Origin: Sphagnum compactum
Lineage: Eukaryota > Bryophyta > Sphagnopsida > Sphagnales
Reading direction: 5' to 3'
DNA: 64,000 bases
NCBI GenBank assembly: GCA_965153455.1
Contig: OZ234496.1
Location: 9,633,863 to 9,697,862 of the forward strand
Below the pieces are notes generated by a model. It did not search any database, was not told where the DNA came from, and saw only the letters and a program-made list of their open reading frames with translations. Shown piece after piece: positions 59,966-64,000 of this stretch (positions are counted from its first letter, which is position 1; each line of letters begins with the position of its first letter). A program made the position numbers and the translations under genes.

Positions 59966-61382
59966 CAGGACGTAACTGTCTAGACCTAAGTCGTAATATG
60001 TAGTTTAGGCAGGTCCTAACTCAGGACAAGTAGGTAGGAAATGAGAGAATCAGCCGACATGGCTCATTCTGTCAATTGATGGCCAATTCTGTCATTTGAC
60101 AAGACCGGAAAGCCTGCTGAATCGGCAAAGTACAGACAATTATAGTTAATTGGGTATTTAGTAAAGATTTCCAGACTCCTTTCGTAAAAAATCGTAGCTT
60201 GTCTTTTACGTAAGGGAAGGGAGGGCATTGAAATAAAACATTAGCTCAAAAAAAACAAACATTCAAGGAAAAGCATGGTTGTTAATTTGGAGCAAAAAAA
60301 TGTACCTAATGAAAAAGCCACCATTTGTCACAATTGTTGCAAATACTATTATATGCACACCATAGAAGGATTAACTATTGATACCAAGGCAAATATGATC
60401 ATGAATGCCTACTATGAAAATTACATTGGTATCAGAAACCCTAATACCATATTGGTATGATATTGGCCATAACTAGTTGTGTTTGCCCCATGCATGCTTG
60501 GTAAAACCTAAAATCATACTTGCATGTCTACAATCTTAGGGCAATAATAAATTTTTATAACATAAAATACAACAACAATACAAACGAATTAATCAATTAA
60601 AAACCAATTTCATTATGATTTTGAAATTTTTTTTAAAATAACGTCAAATTAATTTTAAAAACTTAAATCTCAAAAAAAAAAATTATATTAAAATATTAAT
60701 TAAAAAAATTGACATGTTTTCTTTTAATCAATTCTTGCATAATCTTTCAAATAAATTTTTTTAAAAATCTCATTTTAATAAGATTTAAAGGAATTGAGGT
60801 TAATTATTTGTATGCTTATCAAACAAATTTCATTTTGAAAATTAGTCATATGAATTGTTTTTAACATTTCATAGTGATATGAAACCTTGTGATAAAAAAA
60901 GGCAACTGACAACCCCAAAAAAAAAATGATAAAGAGGCATGACTAAATCAATTACTCAACATTCATATTTTGAGAAGAAACCCAACAAGTAGATGGGTAG
61001 ACTTCAAAACAACCCATCAATTGGATGGGTGCACCCAAAATTCACACATGCGCGTCCATTAGCTTGGGGCAATAAAAATAAAAATTGGTATAATGATATA
61101 AGAGGAGTATTAGGAAATGTGATACCGGACTGATCCAGTATTTGATATCATTGTTGATACCATTACTGATACCCAGGTCTGATCTATATACCAGACCCAC
61201 ACTGCTTATTTCGTGAAAATAACCGGTTCTTTGGAAAATCGGAACTGCAGGTTCTTTGATTTTGAAAAAAATGAGGGAATTTTGATTGAATGTGGAAAAG
61301 AAGTCAGTGATTTCTTTGCACAGAAAAATTTTAAAAAATCACGGCAGAGGGATGATGTGATGCAAGTTCAGGCAAAGAACTG
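59966..61382. other. AT-rich spacer
   Basis: No gene. GATACC-rich words at about 60,420-60,460 and 61,120-61,190, and GGTTCTTTGATTTT near 61,250, link this stretch to dispersed repeats at 7.5 kb, 11.7 kb and 28.8 kb. Confidence 0.5.
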
Positions 61383-61445
61383 ATGGATAACAAAAGGCAA
61401 TTCGAATTGAGAGCAATATTCAAGAATAATCTCTGCGAAGAGAGT

Positions 61446-61625
61446 GGAAGAGATCCTCCATTTGTAGAGAGCTTGGCAACGATATTTTGGCCAAGAAAGA
61501 ATGGTGCTGACACTTTTTGTTTCTGGAAGTCTCTAGCGTGGTCAAGACATAATGTAAACTCTCATGAACGTTCCAAAGAGCCCCTCTCTTTTCCCTTCAC
61601 CTCGCGCCATGAACCACCTAGGGTT
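61446..61625 (-). promoter_or_regulatory. Orphan duplicate of the HSP20 promoter, no gene attached
   Basis: This segment aligns with 59,640-59,800: GGCAACGAT, then the exact CAAGAAAGAATGGTGCTG, then a TCTGGA-GTCTC block, a GAAC-n-TTCCA block and a CTTTTCCCTT tail. The matching TATA box is mutated (CTACAAAT). One heat-shock-like core remains (GAA-cg-TTC-ca-AAG, 61,566-61,578). On the gene side (below 61,380) there is no small-HSP coding sequence. It carries one repeat unit only, so it predates, or did not share, the 72-74-bp amplification. Confidence 0.7.
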
Positions 61626-61916
61626 GAATAAACATAAACATAAACATAACTATTATAACAATATTTCAAAACTTGTAAACTTTGAATCCTTAACCTTCTA
61701 AATGGTGACTTTTTGGTGCATTTTTTCAATTTGGCATGTCACATGTTATTTTATTAGGATTTGCAAAAAGCATGCCAAGTTATAGTATAATCATTGCGAT
61801 TGTCATTTAGTGATTTGGTTTCATTATTGTGGATTTTTCTTGATGCCATGATGATCATTGCAATCATGTTGATCAATTGAAATTTCCATTCTTGGGAATC
61901 TTCAAAGTTCATAGGG

Positions 61917-61941
61917 GTTTAGGGCTAGGGTTAGGGTTTCC
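61917..61941. repeat. Short telomere-like motif
   Basis: TTTAGGGCTAGGGTTAGGGTTT, near-matches to the plant telomeric heptamer. Similar short words occur at about 58,684-58,701 (CCCTAAACCCTAAAC), 45,826-45,843 and 27,460. Confidence 0.6.
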
Positions 61942-62866
61942 AACTTTGTGAATTTTGTGATAGGTTTTAATGCATTCTCAAATTATGATTTCAAAGATCT
62001 TGCTAAGGAAGGGGAAGTAGATGAACTTATTGACATTGTGGCAAATGACCAAATGCACCAACTTCCACACTATGGATGAGCCACATCACAAAGAATGTCA
62101 ATGAAAAGCTTGTTGAACAAACAATCACTTGGAATGCGCAATTGAAAAAGTTGTAAAAAAATTAACTATTTTGGGTTCCTCATTGTTGCAACTCAATTGT
62201 TTCGGCATTTTTTCTACTCAACGACCCAATGGTTAAAATTCAAACTACTCAAAACATGAAGTGCATAGTGTGCACCATGTCAAGCAACTTCTAGCAATAA
62301 CCAAACACAAACGAAAAAAGCTATTTTTTTTACAATCCTTTTCATGAATTCATAAGCATGATAAAACACATCAATAATGAACTTGTTTTTACCCTATCTC
62401 ATTATAAACAAAAGGTGAAAGTAGTTAATGAAAATATGGGCAAGTTCACTATAAGAAATCATATCCATGGAAACCTAACTACTTTACAACTAAGGATTCG
62501 TATGAAACTACCATACAATTAAATTACAACTGCCTTCTAAAAGTACAATTATTTTTATTTTAAAAATTCATGTTAAATATTATTTGAATTCCATTAAAAT
62601 TACACATCAATTGAAAATTGGATCTTATACAGATGTATGTACACATTGTATATATGTCATGGTCAAATATATTTGACTTTGTGAACAAGTTGCACAATAA
62701 TTACATTGTACAACTATTATACGAGTGGCCTATAAGAATCAAAACTTAAATAGGCCCATATAAATAGGTAACATTAATTTGTCTAGGGTTTACAAATATC
62801 AAAATAAATGTTGTGCAATACCTACATCCTTTCTATTATAATTTCCATAAGGTCATTTCAAATATG

Positions 62867-63045
62867 CAATACCCACATATAGGTTTCGTAATAGTTGTTG
62901 GTTTTTTTTTAACCATTGCAATACTCGCATATAGGTCTCGTAATAGTTGCTAGTTTTTTTACAACCATTGCAATACTCGCATATAGGTATCGTAATAGTT
63001 GCTAGTTTTTACCGCATGTAGGTCCATAAATAGTTGTTGATTTTT
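62867..63045. repeat. 52-bp tandem repeat, three full and one partial copy
   Basis: Units begin CAATACTCGCATATAGGT at 62,867 (variant), 62,919 and 62,971, each followed by CGTAATAGTTGCTAGTTTTT. A shortened fourth unit starts near 63,012. Confidence 0.85.
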
Positions 63046-63454
63046 AGCACTTTTGCATTACTTGCATATAAGTTTCCATTGTAATATTTGTGGGACTCAT
63101 ATGACATAATAATCTAGTCTAAGTATCAACAAATAATGTCATAATTAAGGAATTACTAGAAAATTATTTTAGATAATGTAAACGATTGATTATCATATTT
63201 AAACAATCATTTATTTCTTAATATTAATTAATTGATTATTTGGTTGAACCTTAATTATTTAGATAATTAAAATTTAGATTTAAAAATAAATTAATAATTT
63301 GATATTTAATTTATTATTTTAATGACATTTTTAATGTTGATAAGTTATTCAAATCATTATATTTGATAATTATTCATGATAATTAATTGTCATAAAATTA
63401 ATTTAACTATATAAAGAGACATATTTTGGGTACCCAAACTACTTATTTTAAAGT

Positions 63455-63720
63455 GTTTTACATATGCGTATTGCATTTAGGGTTGATTATTCACCTAAGG
63501 TTGTCTAAATCACCTATGGATTATTTCAAAATGAAGTCACATGCAGGTATTGCATATAAACTTTGGTTTTCATTGAAAGGCCACCCAACCTACATATTGG
63601 TTATTTCAAAATGACCCAACATGTGGGTATTGCATTTAGGGTTGGGTCTACACCTTAAGTTATTTAAATCACCTAAGGGTTATATCGAAACGAACTTGAA
63701 TATGCATATTGCATTTAGGG
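63455..63720. repeat. About 162-bp direct repeat
   Basis: TATTGCATTTAGGGTTG at about 63,468 and 63,630 heads two units that both continue into a TAAATCACCTA block and a TTATTTCAAAATGA or equivalent. A third head appears at about 63,707. Half-unit words (TTTCAAAATGA then GGTATTGCAT) show internal substructure. Confidence 0.75.
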
Positions 63721-64000
63721 AAACACAAAAAAAGGTATATCTATTAGCATTTGGTAATATTTCCAAATTAAATTCTTTCACTTTCTTTAAAAAAATATTA
63801 AACGACATTACATTGTTTTACATATGTTTAAGCCACTAAAATTCCACCCAAAATGCACCCTAGATTTATTTTAATTATTATAGACTTATAAAAAAAATGT
63901 TAATTAATTTATATGTCCTAAACTCTAAACATAAACCATAATTCTAACATTAAGTAATAAATTTTACATATAAACCCTAACCCCTTGTATCATCAATGTG

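Larger units (their letters stand above)
61942..64000. other. AT-rich right end with two tandem arrays
   Basis: Short frames only. A 52-bp array (62,867-63,045) and a roughly 162-bp direct repeat (63,455-63,720) are listed separately. I see no gene or element ends. Confidence 0.55.

Noticed and set aside
1-64000. CRISPR arrays, operons, riboswitches, rRNA and tRNA genes
   Set aside because: The DNA is eukaryotic nuclear. The tandem arrays have no spacer pattern, and no rRNA or clover-leaf tRNA sequence was recognised by eye; a tRNA scan would be needed to exclude the latter fully.

Overview
The window is nuclear DNA of a land plant. Spliced genes with GT-AG introns, a B-box/CCT (CONSTANS-like) regulator, a plant-type pectin methylesterase, plant-style heat-shock elements and TTTAGGG-like telomeric motifs all point that way. 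Gene density is very low: six supportable genes in 64 kb, separated by AT-rich DNA full of decayed transposons, old tandem arrays and microsatellites. This fits a large, repeat-laden genome. A fern, lycophyte or gymnosperm is possible, but lineage cannot be fixed from the sequence alone.

Layout. 1-12.8 kb is AT-rich intergenic DNA with a decayed minus-strand hAT transposase (about 4.2-6.6 kb). At 13.6-15.9 kb (+) lies a five-exon secreted pectinesterase with all catalytic residues; its introns 2 and 4 carry two related copies of a small foldback element. At 17.3-18.6 kb (-) is a fatty-acid-hydroxylase-superfamily membrane oxygenase whose best splice sites do not keep frame. At 19.5-20.4 kb (-) is a coiled-coil protein of unknown function. 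At 20.6-24.1 kb three local tandem duplications and some exon-like open stretches suggest a decayed or lineage-specific transcript. 24-39 kb is gene-free and holds repeats, hairpins and a Ty3/gypsy integrase fossil. At 39,409-42,368 sits a structurally complete hAT transposon with identical 15-bp ends and an 8-bp target duplication; its transposase is broken and it splits an older reading frame. At 49.2-52.7 kb (+) is a three-exon single-B-box/CCT gene whose last 11 codons lie across a 1.3-kb intron that contains a tandem repeat. At 53.9-55.2 kb (-) is a four-exon U11/U12 snRNP 25 kDa protein gene, recovered by splicing. At 58.7-59.5 kb (-) is a two-exon small heat-shock protein. Its upstream region carries a TATA box and a 72-74-bp tandem repeat containing heat-shock elements. 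About 1.8 kb farther upstream is a second, gene-less copy of the same promoter with a mutated TATA box. The right end is AT-rich with two more tandem arrays.

The genes are not an operon and share no pathway: cell-wall modification, lipid or sterol oxidation, transcription, minor-intron splicing and protein folding. The most unusual signals are the multiplied heat-shock-element repeat with its orphan promoter duplicate, the hAT insertion with a readable pre-insertion site, and the paired foldback elements in the pectinesterase introns.
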